Notes: generated from the letters alone by a model not told the origin. DNA of 64,000 bases from Coix lacryma-jobi var. lacryma-jobi (GCA_009763385.1 CM019828.1:28038540-28102539); one strand, 5' to 3'; numbered from the stretch's first letter, positions 21,412-32,792 are shown. Made by a program: numbers and translations.

Positions 21412-21790
21412 AGGTTAGCTGGTGAGCTCTCGGTGTAGCCGTCGATGAACGTCGAGAAGTCCGGCCAGCTGGTCGGCGATGAAGTCCGAGCGCCAAGTGG
21501 TGAGCACCGAGTGATCCGACCAGCGTAGCTGACGATGTTGGCGCGAAGAATCCGAGCACCGAGGAGTCCCCAGGTCAGCTAGTGAGCTCTCGGTGTAGCT
21601 GTCGATGAGCGTCGAAGAGTGCGGCCAACTGGTCGGTGATGAAGTCCGAACACTAGGTGGTGAGCACCGAGCGAAGCGACCAGCTGATCAGCGACGAAGT
21701 CCGAGCGCCTGGTGGTGAGCACCGAGCGAAGCGACCAACTGGTTGGTGATGATGTCCGAGCGACAGGTGTTGTGCACCAAGCGACCCAAC
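21412..21790. repeat. Nested tandem repeats, ~160 bp and ~56 bp
   Basis: A unit starting CAGGTTAGCTGGTGAGCTCT at 21412 recurs at about 21572. Inside and after it a shorter unit containing GTGAGCACCGAG and GAAGTCCGAGCG recurs at roughly 56-57 bp. This pattern is common within LTRs. Confidence 0.65.
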
Positions 21791-22489
21791 CAGTTGGTCC
21801 CAAGTGATCTTCTCATCCATCATGACTAGTCCAGTCCCCAAGCGTAAAGAATTAGCTCGCAGACCGAACATGGTTCCTGTAAAATAAACATGGAGAATGG
21901 TAGTACATGATGTACAGACAAAATATGGAGAAAACATCAGCGGTAAAGAAACAACATATGTCGCTCATTGGTCAGTCAGCTGGTACGAGCGCTCAACATT
22001 AAATAAAATGTCCCGAGCAGTTTGTTTGTAACTGAGTCTCCAGCCTCGGCTAGTTGATAACTCTGGAGTGTGAGGTGCGGAGCCCAGGCATGCGTAAGAG
22101 CACCAGCGTCACCGAGGAGCCGCCGCCGACCACTCATAACGCAGAGCGCAGAGTTGCATTCACGTGTAGGGAGGAGTCGGAGACAGGACCGTCTCTGGAA
22201 AGCACAAGTGTAAACGTGGCTGCTCGGGAAGACGCATATGTCATCCTCAGGATGACATATATGGTGAAAAATAACGAAGAGCCGTTGTAAAGAATAATGT
22301 GACTGCAGAGGCACATGATAAGAATCTTGTGTGACCACGGAGGCACACGATGATATCTAGAGATATATGACGATCGAAGGAATATTTGATTGATGTGAAA
22401 GATAATACTTAGCTCGGTTGTCGTCCAAACAGAGTAGTCGACGAGAGGCGTCGAGGACAGCGATGAGTCGATGAGGATGGCGATGGAGG

Positions 22490-22720
22490 CGTCGACGACG
22501 TGATGACTCGCTTGTGGCTCGTCGGCTTGTTGGTGGCTTGTCGATGGCTCGACTGTGGCTCGTCGATGGCTCGACGGTGGCTCGTCGATGACGTGATGGC
22601 TCGCTTCTGGCTCGTAGGCTCGTGGGTGGCTCGTTGGCTGCTCATCGATGGCTCGTTGACTCGTTGATGGCTCACCTTTGGCTCGACAACGATGTGATGG
22701 CTCGCTTCTCGCTCGTAGAT
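22490..22720. repeat. Short tandem repeats (TGGCTCGTCGATGGCTCGAC-like)
   Basis: Words of 10-20 bp (TGGCTCGTCGATGG, GGCTCGTAG) recur many times. On the minus strand they give an open frame of repeated SHRRAIDEP-like peptide. I take this as a by-product of the repeat. Confidence 0.7.
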
Positions 22721-23080
22721 GATCAGAGTGAGCATAGGGCACGGGTCGTCGAGCAGATTCTCGTAATCCTCATCGCAGTTGATCAACCGAGCCAACGATG
22801 TCTTCTTGTCGATGATGATGGAATTGTCTGGCCCTCGATCTTTCCTACTGGTCGTCATAGCGTCGGTCGTGGTCGTCATATCGCCGCTTATTATGACGAT
22901 CATCGCTATGACGCGGTTGGAGGTCGGAACAAGAGGTACGACAATGTTGTGCTCGGAGATCGATCTCTAATTAGATCTACGAGAGCGAGAGTGTCGGTGC
23001 AGCTAGTGTTGGAGTTGTTCCAAATTCACTTCAGGATATTGGCCGGGCTTCTGACGGAGCGAAGAGGAGGCCCGTCAAAG

Positions 23081-23288
23081 TGCAATTTACCTCACTAAAG
23101 ATCAGATGTTCCATGAGAGAACTAAGCACATAGATATCAAGTATCATTTTGTGCGTGATGTGATTGGAGAAGGTAAGCTGAAGGTATGCAAGATTAGTAC
23201 TCATAATAATCCTGCTGATACGATGACAAAGCCTGTTCCTATTGCTAAGTTTGAGTTGTGCTCAAGCTTAGTTGGTTTAATTGGATAG
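23081..23288 (+). pseudogene. Copia pol remnant: C-terminal end of RNase H
   Basis: The frame reads the typical Ty1/copia RNase H tail: a LTKDQMFHERTKHIDIKYHF stretch, then STHNNPADTMTKPVP and CSSLVGL before a natural stop at 23286-23288. Everything upstream (gag, protease, integrase, RT) is missing, so only about 68 of more than 1300 residues remain. The copia 3' LTR follows at 23389. Confidence 0.85.
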
Positions 23289-23388
23289 TCCAAGAGACTA
23301 TTGTTGGCACCAGTGGTTTCTATTTTTATTGTGTTCAGGATGATGGGTTGATTTATGATACAAGATGAATTTGTCTCAAGGTGGAGTT

Positions 23389-23618
23389 TGTTCCCCCCGC
23401 GGTACGGTACATATACCCTTGCTAGGGTTTCGTGGAGACTCGATTCTCTTGTAAGCCGCCATAGGCGTGTAACCCAAAACTCTTGAGATAGTGAGATTGT
23501 TGTCGGCTGGTGCCCGTGGTTTTTCCCTTTCACATTGAAAGAGTTTTCCACGTAAATCGTGTGTCTTCTCTGTGTTTGGTTTGTCGATTACTTCATATTC
23601 TATACTTCGATCATAACA
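23389..23618 (+). mobile_element. Copia 3' LTR, about 230 bp
   Basis: A purine-rich tract (CAAGGTGGAG) precedes TGTTCC at 23389, and the sequence ends CATAACA at 23618, giving TGTT...AACA termini. The distance from the pol stop (about 100 bp) is normal for copia elements. The LINE sequence begins directly after it. Confidence 0.65.
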
Positions 23619-23639
23619 GCTAGCGCCGGCGGTTTTCAG

Positions 23640-24510
23640 CGCGGTGAAGAGGTGTAAGCGCCGCGCCACGGTGGCGGAGGCCATTGCTGATGAGACTTGG
23701 GTTATGCGCATCGCTGGCCATCCTCGCTGCGGATGTTGGTCAAGATTGCGCTGATCTGTGACCTCCTGGACACGGTCGAGCTCAAGGATGAACCTAACAC
23801 CTTCTCGTGGGGTTTGTTGGTTGATGGATGGTACTCCTCGGCTAGCGCTTATGGAGCCATGTTCTTTGGCTCATCGCAGGTCTTCGGAGCCAGGTATAGC
23901 TAGAAGACGGCGACGCCACTGCGCATGCGCTTCTTCTTCTAGTTAACTATGCACGGTCATTGTTGGACTGCGGACCGCCGATTCAGGCATGAACTTCAGG
24001 AGTCCAATCTTTGTATCTTCTGCGAACAAGAACCGGAAACAATGGATCATATACTCGTTGGATGCTGCTTCAGTAGGCAGGTTTGGCTGATTACACTTCA
24101 ACGATTGCAGCTTACACTCCCCCAACCAATGAACGACAACAAGGCGTTGGATTGGTGGATTGAGGTGAGGAGGTTGGTGGATCAGGGTTTCAAGAAGGGT
24201 TTTGACTCCTTCTTCATGTTGGTTGGTTGGATCCTTTAGAAAGAGAGGAATGCCAGGACCTGCCGGTGACGCAGTTGGCCTCACTAATCTGGGTTGAAGG
24301 GGAGCGGTGGTGCTTGGCCGGTAACAATAGGCTAGCATCCCTGTTGGCTAGGTTATGAGGTTCTTGCGATTAAGTCGCCAATTAGTTTATAAATGTAACA
24401 ATTGCCTGTAATCCAATAGGCTAGGGCTCGTGCTTGTGCTGGGTAACTTTGTGTTACTCAGGTTCGAAACTCTCTATCTGCTTAATGAAAAATGTGTTGT
24501 GGTGTTTTCT
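23640..24510 (+). mobile_element. LINE (L1-type) 3' end with zf-RVT domain, degraded
   Basis: The translation in shifting frames shows the C-terminal region of plant LINE reverse transcriptases: an RRRATVAEAIADETWV-like start, GAMFFGSSQVFGAR, then the zf-RVT zinc-binding segment (CWTADRRFRHEL, CIFCEQEPETMDHILVGC). Frameshifts near 23830-23940 and stops break it. A 3' untranslated stretch follows (GCCTGTAATCCAATAGGC, CTTAATGAAAAATG). The 5' part is absent, as usual for LINEs. It abuts the first surviving exon of the PRXL2-like gene and may have removed the exons before it. Confidence 0.75.
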
Positions 24511-24629
24511 CAAAAAAGACATATATACGAGCAAAGATTAAGCCACCTTAGAACAGGCAGGCTTCTCTTTGTTGGTCCCTCTATATTCTGAATTTTGAAC
24601 TTATTTCTTGGCTTGCCACTAATGTGCAG

Positions 24630-26865
24630 GATGTCATGCAAGCTGCTAGAGTTGATCTTGTTTTAATTGGATCAGGTAGTGTTGAACAGGTATGTTTTTA
24701 CAATAAAAGAACCTCATTTCTATGTTATGTTTTTAAATTTGGTACTAGTTGTGAAATGCAAATTCTATGTGCTCAGCAAGAGTTCTTTTCTTGAAAACAC
24801 AGGAGAACTGCACATCATTATACTAACACACAACCCCACACACCTCAGAAATTATCTCCAACTTTTCTGTCCTCGAAAACCACCCTTCTCACTCTCCACT
24901 AATGGAGAGGCTATATCTCTCTCTCTAAATTCAATATATGGTACTGTAACTCGCAATTTTTTTTCAATATATGGTAGTTCTATCATGATTTTTTTTAATA
25001 ACATAAATATAGGTCATTGGAGTATAGAGAACGAAACTTAGAGATATAAAGAGAATATTCATGGGATGCCTCTCCAAAATAGAGATATGGAGATTGAAAG
25101 TTTAGACTATCTCCAACAAGAGATGTATATGGATACCCAAACACAAAATAGGTAGCAGAATACCTAAATCAGTCTTCAACAGAGTATCTATACAAAAGAC
25201 CTATTTTATGTTGTCTGAGAGGCACTACCTAAATATAAGTTTCCTCTCTCCTGGAAACTCATTTGCTGAAAGGTTTTGGGTCTGTTGTTGGAGAAGACGT
25301 TAAATGGGTATCAAACCTTTTGACTGTAGCACTACCTAAATCTTAAATGAGTCTTGTATTTGGGTGTTGATGGGTATCTGTTTCTTTATTTACCACAATT
25401 GAGATTCCGGTGATGAATGTGCTTTCTTTTGATGAGAAATTAGTGAACCTTAGTTTGCTAATTCTGTAAAATTAACGTTGCCAACTCATGAAAGATCAGC
25501 TACAGCTTTAAATGAAAATTTCTGGTTGGTAGGTTGGTAATTAAAATATTTTTTATGAACTCCATTTCTGTTGTAAATGCATGACAATGATGAATTGCAT
25601 CTTGCTTTTCCTTGATCCAGGCAAAGGCATTTTTGTGAGCAAACCAAATTCAAAGGAGGTCTGTTTCTTGAATAACCTCTGCTCCAGGCCTTGTGGCCAC
25701 CACTTCTTTAACAAGAGTATAAATAATCATTTAAAATATGTGGTAAGAGAATATACAAATAAAGTTTTGTGCACCTAATATAATAATCAAGGTGGTATCT
25801 ATGAAGTTATTAACTTATCCTGTGAGGTTTTGATAACAAACATGTTCCTTCCTATCTCATGAACATTGATATGTCTATTTTATTTTACAAGTGTGATTTG
25901 CAACTCAGAATAATCCATGATACATAAGTGGATGATGTTGCCTTTACCATGACTTTGTATGGCAGTATGCAAGTATTTACTCAACTCCTGAAGTAGTTCA
26001 GTAGGAATTGTGGATCTGGGACTGAAATTTACGCCCAGGAAATAAAGTGTATCCTACTTTTTGTTGAAAAAGAAATCAAGTACTGATTTAAGTTAGGGCA
26101 AGGCTGTTAAGGCATCACCTAGGCAATAAGGCATACCCAAGCCACCATATGAAGCCTTGCTATCATAAGAACCTTGATTTGGGCGTTTTGTGATAGCTTT
26201 CTAATAATAAATAAGCTAAGTAAAAAAGCACAACTGGATCCATTTCTTTCTTTCTTTTTTTGCATAAATGTAAAAAAATAATCTTCTTTTGATTTCCTGG
26301 CAGGTATTTAAGTGTGTAAATATGTGATGATGATGTGTATACTGATTAATACTTTTTGCTGTAAAAAAAACTTCAACTTCTGTACACTGTATAACAAAAC
26401 TGGTAGTATTTTACATTACAGAAGTGTATGCAGACCCAACTCACTCATCATATGACGCTTTTGAATTTGCATTTGGGCTATTCTCTACCTTTACGCCAGC
26501 GGTAACTCTTATACTGGACTAAATGTTGCATGTTGTGTGGTTTATGTTCCCCAACATGTACATAAACGGTTCTTTCCATCATTTCACAGGCTGGCCTCAA
26601 GATAATACAATTGTACAGGGAATGATACAGCCAGGACTGTGAGTTGTCATTCGAAAAGAACACTAGGACAAAAGGCGGATGGTATAATGTTTGCATTCTG
26701 GTTTTGCGCTTTTGCTTTCGTATATATAATTCTGAGTTGCCTGTTAGAGCTTTTGCAATTGTCATTTCGATTTCGTACTGATCTATCGCATTTCTCTATT
26801 TTAGGTATCAAGGGGGGCTGATTGCTGCAGGCCCGGGGTATCGATAACATCTTGTACATTCACAA
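24630..26865 (+). pseudogene. PRXL2/AAED1-like thioredoxin-fold protein, five exons, broken and truncated
   Basis: Five exons with GT-AG borders can be placed: 24630-24689, 25621-25658, 26422-26501, 26590-26681 and 26805-26865. Together they give the order seen in the plant chloroplast AAED1/PRXL2 family (peroxiredoxin-like): VDLVLIGSGSVEQ, EQTKFKG, VYADPTHSSYDAFEFAFG, TFTPA, AGLKIIQLY, LSFEKNTRTKGG, W-YQGGL, then a glycine-rich segment before LYIHK. Disabling changes are visible. There is an extra T in a T-run in exon 2, a TGA in exon 4 where a glycine codon is expected, and an extra G in a G-run in exon 5. The 5' exons and the last exon are missing. Two of the three lesions are in homopolymers, so assembly error is possible for those. 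Introns are 78 to about 930 bp. Confidence 0.8.
24690..25620. other. First intron of the PRXL2-like pseudogene, MITE-rich
   Basis: AT-rich DNA. Around 25105-25300 the words TATCTCCAACAAGAG and TTGTTGGAGAAG face each other, and around 24890-25090 GGAGAGGC and GCCTCTCC do the same. These suggest one or two degraded MITEs, without firm borders. The 26502-26589 and 25659-26421 introns show nothing notable. Confidence 0.4.
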
Positions 26866-27027
26866 GGTCAGTGCCTCATACGAAAATTATGTCCTTTCTG
26901 TTCTATTTATTTAATTTGTATATAATCAATAGGGGATTAGGGGGAAACTCCTCCTGTTTTCTTTCAGAAAAAAATAATCATGCTATGATACTGAATGCAG
27001 CTTCTCTTTTTCTGGTATCTCTTTTAA

Positions 27028-27386
27028 AGGGCAAGTACATTGGTCTTGTCTCGTAGGTGGTCTCATATAGTGCCACGTAATTTTAAGATGACTTAGTAGA
27101 CGACATGTACAATAGTTTGTTTTTTAAGTTGTCTCGTAGCAACTTATGTTTCCTTAATTTATGGATAGAATAAAAATAAATTGTGAGTTGCATGACAACG
27201 ACAACTCATACAATGGTAGAATAGTTGTCTCATAGTCCTAAATTTTAGCTCATGAGTTGGTTGTTTCGCGAAACAACGACCTCTTTCTCTTTCGCTTCTC
27301 TCTTTCCTCCACATCAGCAAAAATCCTACGTGCCACTGCATGAGACGACATACGAGACAGCTGACGTGTAGCAATGTACTTGCCCT
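27028..27386. mobile_element. MITE, 359 bp, AGGGCAAGTACATTG termini
   Basis: The left terminus AGGGCAAGTACATTG and right terminus CAATGTACTTGCCCT are perfect inverted copies, flanked by TAA on both sides (27025-27027 and 27387-27389). The 3-bp TAA duplication fits the PIF/Harbinger (Tourist) group. It is non-coding. It lies where the last exon of the PRXL2-like gene would be expected. Confidence 0.8.
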
Positions 27387-27517
27387 TAATAGGACAAAGA
27401 AGCCGGAGATGACCCTGACATGCAGGATGTGTTGAGAGCTTGCTGTTCATAGAAAATTAGGGTCCCCACGCCCACATAGTAGTACATCTCTTTTATTGTA
27501 TAAAGTTTAGGTTGTAA

Positions 27518-28340
27518 GAGCATCTCCAAGAGCTCCCCAAAACAACTTGCTATTCTATATTTTTTGGTAAAAACATAAAAAAGCTTCTCCAACAACTTGG
27601 TAAACCAACTTGGTAAAATAGGCACTTGGGAAAAAACCCTCTCCGCGCGCGGAGAGGGCGCGCATCCGTCTTTTTTTTTCTTCGCCTCCGCCCGCCTCCG
27701 CGCCGCCCGCCCCGCCGCCTCCGCCCGTCGTCGCCGGCTTGTTGAAGAGCGTCATGATCTGCGTGTACACCACGCCGTACGCTAGGCTCGTGGCCCAGAT
27801 GGGAAGCAGGCGCAGCACGCACCGCACGTCCTGTTGGCCTCCTCGGCGTCAGGTCTGTTGGCCTTGTTGGCCAGGCCGCGCGCGAGGCGGCGGAACGGCG
27901 AGTCGGCGGCTTCCGGCGCGTAGATGCGGTACGTCGGGGTTCCGAGCAGGAAGAGGAGGAAGGCGCAGAGCACGATGACGCAGAGGACGCCGAAGCCGAG
28001 CCCCCAGCCGACGTACTCCTGGATGTAGCCCACCACGGCGACGGAGACGGAGATGCCGATGGCCATGCAGAAGAACCACCAGTTGAAGAGGGATCCCCGG
28101 GACGCGCGCTCCCCCGGGTGGTCGGCGTCGAACTGGTCCGCCGCGAAGGCCAGCCCGCACGGCTTGTCCGTCGTTCGGGAAAGTTTGTGGACTAAATTGC
28201 AAAGTGGTCATCACGGGATGTACCAAGTGAGGATAAGGAGTTGTTGGAGATGCACCTTTTTTTCACTTACAAAATAAAATAACAAGCTGCTATAACACTA
28301 GATTTACCAAGTGAGTTTTTGGGAGCTCTTGGAGATGCTC
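27518..28340. mobile_element. Gene-carrying TIR transposon with NPF transporter fragment
   Basis: The termini GAGCATCTCCAAGAGCTCCC and GGGAGCTCTTGGAGATGCTC are perfect 20-bp inverted copies. The left flank is TAA (27515-27517) and the right TAG (28341-28343), a likely decayed TAA duplication. Subterminal sequences (CTTGCTATTCT, CAACTTGGTAAA, TTACCAAGTGAG) match those of the element at 13405. The centre is a GC-rich piece of a transporter gene in antisense orientation, so this is a second Pack-type member with a different cargo. Confidence 0.8.
27710..28190 (-). pseudogene. Captured fragment of an NRT1/PTR (NPF) family transporter
   Basis: On the minus strand, in two frames, the translation shows an NPF-type segment: CGLAFAADQFDADHPGERA, then NWWFFCMAIGISVSVAVVGY, IQEYVGWGLGFG, a hydrophobic helix (VLCVIVLCAFLLFLLGTP) and TYRIYAPE. 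This corresponds to about two transmembrane helices in the middle of a protein that normally has twelve. It then continues into unrelated transposon sequence. The family moves nitrate, peptides or hormones with protons across membranes. This piece cannot. No intron was seen, so it may derive from one exon. Confidence 0.75.
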
Positions 28341-28458
28341 TAGGCCCTCAAGGCCTCAATCTTCAACGATCCTGTTCAGGGTGCATGGGCTCTTTATTTT
28401 TCTTTCTTATTATATACGGCGTGCGGGGAAAGTCAATCTACGTGTACGTGTACATATG

Positions 28459-28717
28459 TACTCCCTCCGTCCCAAAATAGAGGTCGCTATGAGTTGCGTG
28501 CCGGTCAAACTTTCTCAACTTTGACCAAGTTTATAGAAAATTCGTGCAACATTTATATCTCCGAAATAAGTTTATTATGAAAGTATATTTAACAATCTAT
28601 CTAATGATACTAATTATATATTATAAATATTAATATACCTTTATATATAATTGGTCAAAGTTCGAAAAAACTGACTTCTCGGGAAGCGAGAACGACTTCT
28701 ATTCTGGGACTGGAGTA
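28459..28717. mobile_element. Stowaway MITE
   Basis: It begins CTCCCTCCGTCCCA after TA and ends CTGGGACTGGAG before TA, with paired internal words GGTCAAACTTTCTC and ATTGGTCAAAGTTCG. The right end has drifted. It sits about 190 bp upstream of the TOP6A start codon. Confidence 0.8.
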
Positions 28718-28904
28718 TGGTTCTATGAAATCAAACGGAGGGAGACGCCGCGCCGGACAGAGCCGATCCTCTCTCTCCGGTCCTCCCCACCCCACCCCCA
28801 AATCGAAGCCGCGCTCGAGCTCAGGCCCCGCCGCCATCTCCCGCCGCGCTCTCCCAAGCAAGACCCTGTATTTTCCGCCGTCTTCCGATCTCTCGGTCCT
28901 CCCC

Positions 28905-30106
28905 ATGTCGGAGAAAAAGCGCCGCGCTGGGGCGAGCGCGACCGGCGCCGCATCCAGCTCCAAGAAGCCGCTCGCTTCCTACGCCGAGTCCCTCCGCTCG
29001 AAGCTCCGCCCCGACGCCTCCATCCTCGCCACACTCCGCTCCCTCGCCTCTCGCCTCTGCCTCCGCTTCCGCTTCCAAATCCAAGGCCGCCGCCGCCAAG
29101 TCCCTCGCGGACCACGACCCGTGCGCGGACCCCGCCTCCTCGTACATCGTGGTGGCCGACCAGGACTCCGCCTCCGTCACCTCCCGCATCAACCGCCTCG
29201 TCCTCGCCGCCGCGGCCGGGCAGCATCCTCTCCGGCCGGGGCTTCTCCTTGGCGCCGCCTCCAACCAAGTCTACCTCCCGGACCTCGACCGCATCGTGCT
29301 CGTCCGCCGCGCCCCTTCGCCAACGTCGCCACCGCGCGCAAGGCCACCATCACGGCGCGCGTCCTCTCCCTCGTCCACGCCGTCCTCGGCAGGGGAATCC
29401 ACGTAACCAAGCGTGACCTCTTCTACACCGACGTCAAGCTCTTTGGCGACCAGACCCAGTCTGACCTGACGCCGTCCTCTCCTCGACGACGTCTCCTGCA
29501 TGCTCGGATGTACCCGGTCCTCGCTCCACGTCGTCGTCGGCCGCCTCGTCTTCGCCGACGATGGGGACCGGATCGACTGCACGCGCTCTTCATCCTCCTG
29601 GTGGAGAAGGACGCTGCATTCATGCGACTTGCCGAGGACAGGTTCTACAACCGCTTCCCCTGCATCATTCTGACGGCCAAGAGGCAGCCAGATGTCGCCA
29701 CCCGGTTGAGCTGAAGCTGCCAGTTCTCGCGCTGGTGGACTCCGATCCATACGGGCTCAAGATCTTGTCAGTGTACGTACATGTGTGGTTCGAAGAACAT
29801 GTCGTATGATATGACAGTGCCAATCTGACGACGCCGGATATCAAGTGGCTCGGTGTCCGACCGAGTGACCTGGACAAGTACAGGGTGCCGGAGCAGTGTC
29901 GGCTCCCCATGACCGATCACGATATCAAGGTGGGTGGGGAAAGAGCTGCTCGAGGAGAGAATGAGGGCTGGGTGAAGGAGCTGGAGACGATGCTGCGCAC
30001 CAAGCAAAAAGGCTGAGATACAGGCCCTCAGTTCCTTTGGGTTCCAGTACCTCACCGAGGTCTACCTGCCTCCTCTCAAGTTGCAGGAGCAGGATCTCCG
30101 ATGCTA
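28905..30106 (+). pseudogene. TOP6A: DNA topoisomerase VI subunit A-like (SPO11-3/TOP6A), multiply broken
   Basis: In plants TOP6A pairs with TOP6B to form a type IIB topoisomerase needed for endoreduplication (RHL2/BIN5 in Arabidopsis). Reading across frames from the ATG at 28905 gives the family in order: MSEKKRR, YIVVADQDSASVTSRINRL, NQVYLPDLDRIVLVR, the catalytic-tyrosine motif GIHVTKRDLFYTDVKLFGD, ALFILLVEKDAAFMRLAEDR, the metal-binding LALVDSDPYGLKILSVY, then DIKWLGVRPSDLDKYRVPEQ and FGFQYLTEVYLP near the end. At least eight lesions break it. They include frameshifts near 29050, 29219, 29313 and 29470, a ~60-bp deletion near 29573, a short deletion near 29704, a 5-bp duplication near 29808 and an extra A near 30008. 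No introns interrupt the segment. It converges with the PPR gene downstream. Confidence 0.9.
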
Positions 30107-30910
30107 GGTACTGTCCACATTTTTTTCTTCATTGCTCGGCAATAATTGAAATCGACGAGTGAGCTTGATACGTTCTTCAACTTATTAGTGCAGTTCATCA
30201 AGTACACAACACAACACTCAGGCACCCTTCCCCATGAGTGAATTAGCAAGATAGAGATCCAAATTGTAGTCAAATGTATGAGTTAAACCAAGATTTTGTG
30301 TCTGTACCTGTAGATATCAGTAATTTCCTTAGCCAAGACCATGCCCTCCGCTCAGTATTTTGAAGGACCAAATTGGCATGAGTGAAGATTTTGCTATCAA
30401 GTTAATAACATGGCCTTTGTTTTGCAGGATTTATTGCGGCTGATGCTGTTTTGTTGGGAGAGACAAACACCGTTCCAGTTCCATAGCTGAAAAGCAAGGC
30501 GGACTCATAAGCTCAAGCGAGCAGAGATGTATATTTGAACACCAGCCATTGTGTTATTTATTTCTGCTGGAGAACTGTTTCTCCTATTTCTGTAGGGCTT
30601 CCGTATTGACGTTGAAATGGGATAACCCACTTTGAACTGTACTGGAAATTAATGATGTATAACAGTATGAACGTCCATGCTCGATGTCTTTAGGAACACT
30701 ACAATTAAATTCACAACACAGAAGTTCCTTTCTGAATGTACTGGACAATAGTGAGACTCCATTGCCTGCCAACAAGTCCTTTTTTCAAGTCGTGTCGTGT
30801 GCCTGGAATACCATAAGAATAACCTGTTTTCATATGTACATCCGGTCCTATAATAACTGTGCTAAATTATGGTATATTAAATGGACCAAAAACGGTATTG
30901 TAAGGAAATG
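30107..30910. other. Space between the convergent TOP6A and PPR genes
   Basis: This probably holds the former 3' untranslated regions of both genes. A stretch at 30428-30500 after TTTGCAG could be a second exon of the TOP6A 3' untranslated region. No transposon ends or coding frames were found. Confidence 0.4.
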
Positions 30911-32535
30911 TCACTCTCCAATCCTCACGACTTTCTTCTTCAACCAATGGTTCAGTGAGTTGATAGGGATTTTTATCATTCCCTGTGGTCTTCTAGTAAA
31001 TTCTTCGGATGTTTGCTCTAAATTACTTCTAGATTTGGTCGGTGCTTTGGGTTTTGATGAAACAGGAGGGCGGCTTCCAGGTCCAATCAAAAGTTCAAGA
31101 CCCAGATCATCCGTCAAAACAGTAACTATTGCCTGCACCACCACGTCAACTGCACTGGTTTCAGCTTCAGTTCTTGATGTCTTCTCATGGCCCGTGATGA
31201 TAACCACGTCGTCCTGGACCACTCTTCCTGATCAATGTTTCAAAAGGCATTGAGGTATCAAAATAGAGGCTTGGCGCCTATTCTTTTTATCGTAAGACGA
31301 AGGTGAGAGCTCAACATTACCTAGGAGGTACTGCTCTTTGATCTTCCGAAGAACAGAGAGAACAACAATTCAAGCTTCAACCTACAGAATACATGGTACT
31401 ATGGTAAGCACAAAAAAATAGCGATGATTTCTGTGGCAGATTGTCGGCATTCAAAATCAGTCATCATGTTCATGTGGCAGATTGTCGGCATGTCACAACT
31501 TGAATTGGTTGGATGTCATTTATTACCTTTGATAGGCCACGAACATCGACAATTTGGTTCTGATCTGCATCTTTTTGCAAGACTGTTACGACTTTCTCAA
31601 GAAACAGGTTGAAAGATTCTTTCCTGTTAGGTTGTAGATCCAAATTGTAAAAATCTTGATTATCACTGCGACTAGACAGAACTCCTTCACACCATTCCAC
31701 TATTAATTCCTTGAGATAATAGTCATTTGCCTGATACCTGGAGTGGGAATTTTTTAAAATTCAACAACAAAAGGAAATCCTAGACATTCTCACAATATCA
31801 GTCTTTCAGAAAATAGGCTGTCAGTATGTTTCCTACAATGGAACAGTAGAATTAGAAGCAGTAGACACCTAGGCATGAGATAACAATTGAAGCTTCAGTG
31901 GATTACCTCCTCTGCTGATAACTGTTTGTTGTCAAAATAATTGTAGATTGAAGCACATCTAGATTTCCATTATCTATGATGTATTCCATGAATTTTACAT
32001 TGGAACATTTATATGAGATAAACATTTGTTCTTTATTTAATGCAATCACAAATTACTGCAAAGCAATAATAATCTTATAATATGGAATGAGTGGAGCTGT
32101 TGAGGCAAAAGCACTTGTACTGACTTCAAAAGTATCAAATGAACAACATAAACATACTATTGTTCTAATTGCATACCCTGCTTTCCTCATTTCCTGGTAT
32201 ATTGATAAACACTGCTGGACCTCCTGTAGTGATCCATAATTGTTGCGTGCTCCCAGGAGAGTTTTGTACGTCACCTGAAAATGATGTGCAATTTACATTG
32301 ATGGAACTTTTGCAGGTTGATATAGAGCAAACCATCTGACTGTGCCATGTGTCATCATAATTTCTAACATCAAAAGCAACAGAGAGTATTCAACTAATCA
32401 AACCAAATAACTTCGCTCCAGGCAGCTTTATAAGGCGTGATCGGATATTGCATGGTCTTCTAAATTATATTTTGACCATTCATTTGTTTTATATTATATT
32501 GTTTATGACTATAAAATTATAACTATTAGATGATA

Positions 32536-32792
32536 CTCCCTCCGTCTCAGAATAAGTAGATTTCTAGAGTTGTCCTAAGTCAAACTTTTTAAACTTTGAC
32601 CGAATTTTTAGAATAATACGTCAAGATTTATGATACCAAATTAGTATCATTAGATACATCATAGAATATATTTTCATAATATGTTTATTTTATATCATAG
32701 ATATTTTTACTCTTTTCTATAAAGTTGGTCAAACTTTAAAAAATTTGACCGGCACGGATTCTAGGAATCTACTTATTCTGAGACGGAGGGAG
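32536..32792. mobile_element. Stowaway MITE in a PPR intron
   Basis: The termini CTCCCTCCGTCTCAGAATAA and TTATTCTGAGACGGAGGGAG are perfect 20-bp inverted copies flanked by TA (32534-32535 and 32793-32794). It lies between the exons at 32177-32274 and 33177-33257. The strong ends suggest a young insertion. Confidence 0.95.

Larger units (their letters stand above)
20775..22990 (-). mobile_element. Gypsy-like LTR sequence, reverse orientation, borders uncertain
   Basis: The block around 20880-21000 (AGGTTTATCCAGGTTTGGGC, then CCCTACGTCCTGCG) is the kind of U5 sequence seen in many grass gypsy LTRs read in reverse. The same arrangement is clearer in the LTR at 38728-39870 (GATTTATCCTGGTTCGGG, then CCCTACGTCC). 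It is followed by two blocks of tandem repeats and ends in copia sequence near 23080. A start near 20775 (TGTCGAC) is a guess. Confidence 0.45.

Noticed and set aside
22134..22903. Minus-strand frames with repeated SHRRAIDEP peptides
   Set aside because: They are translations of short tandem DNA repeats inside LTR-like sequence, not a protein family.
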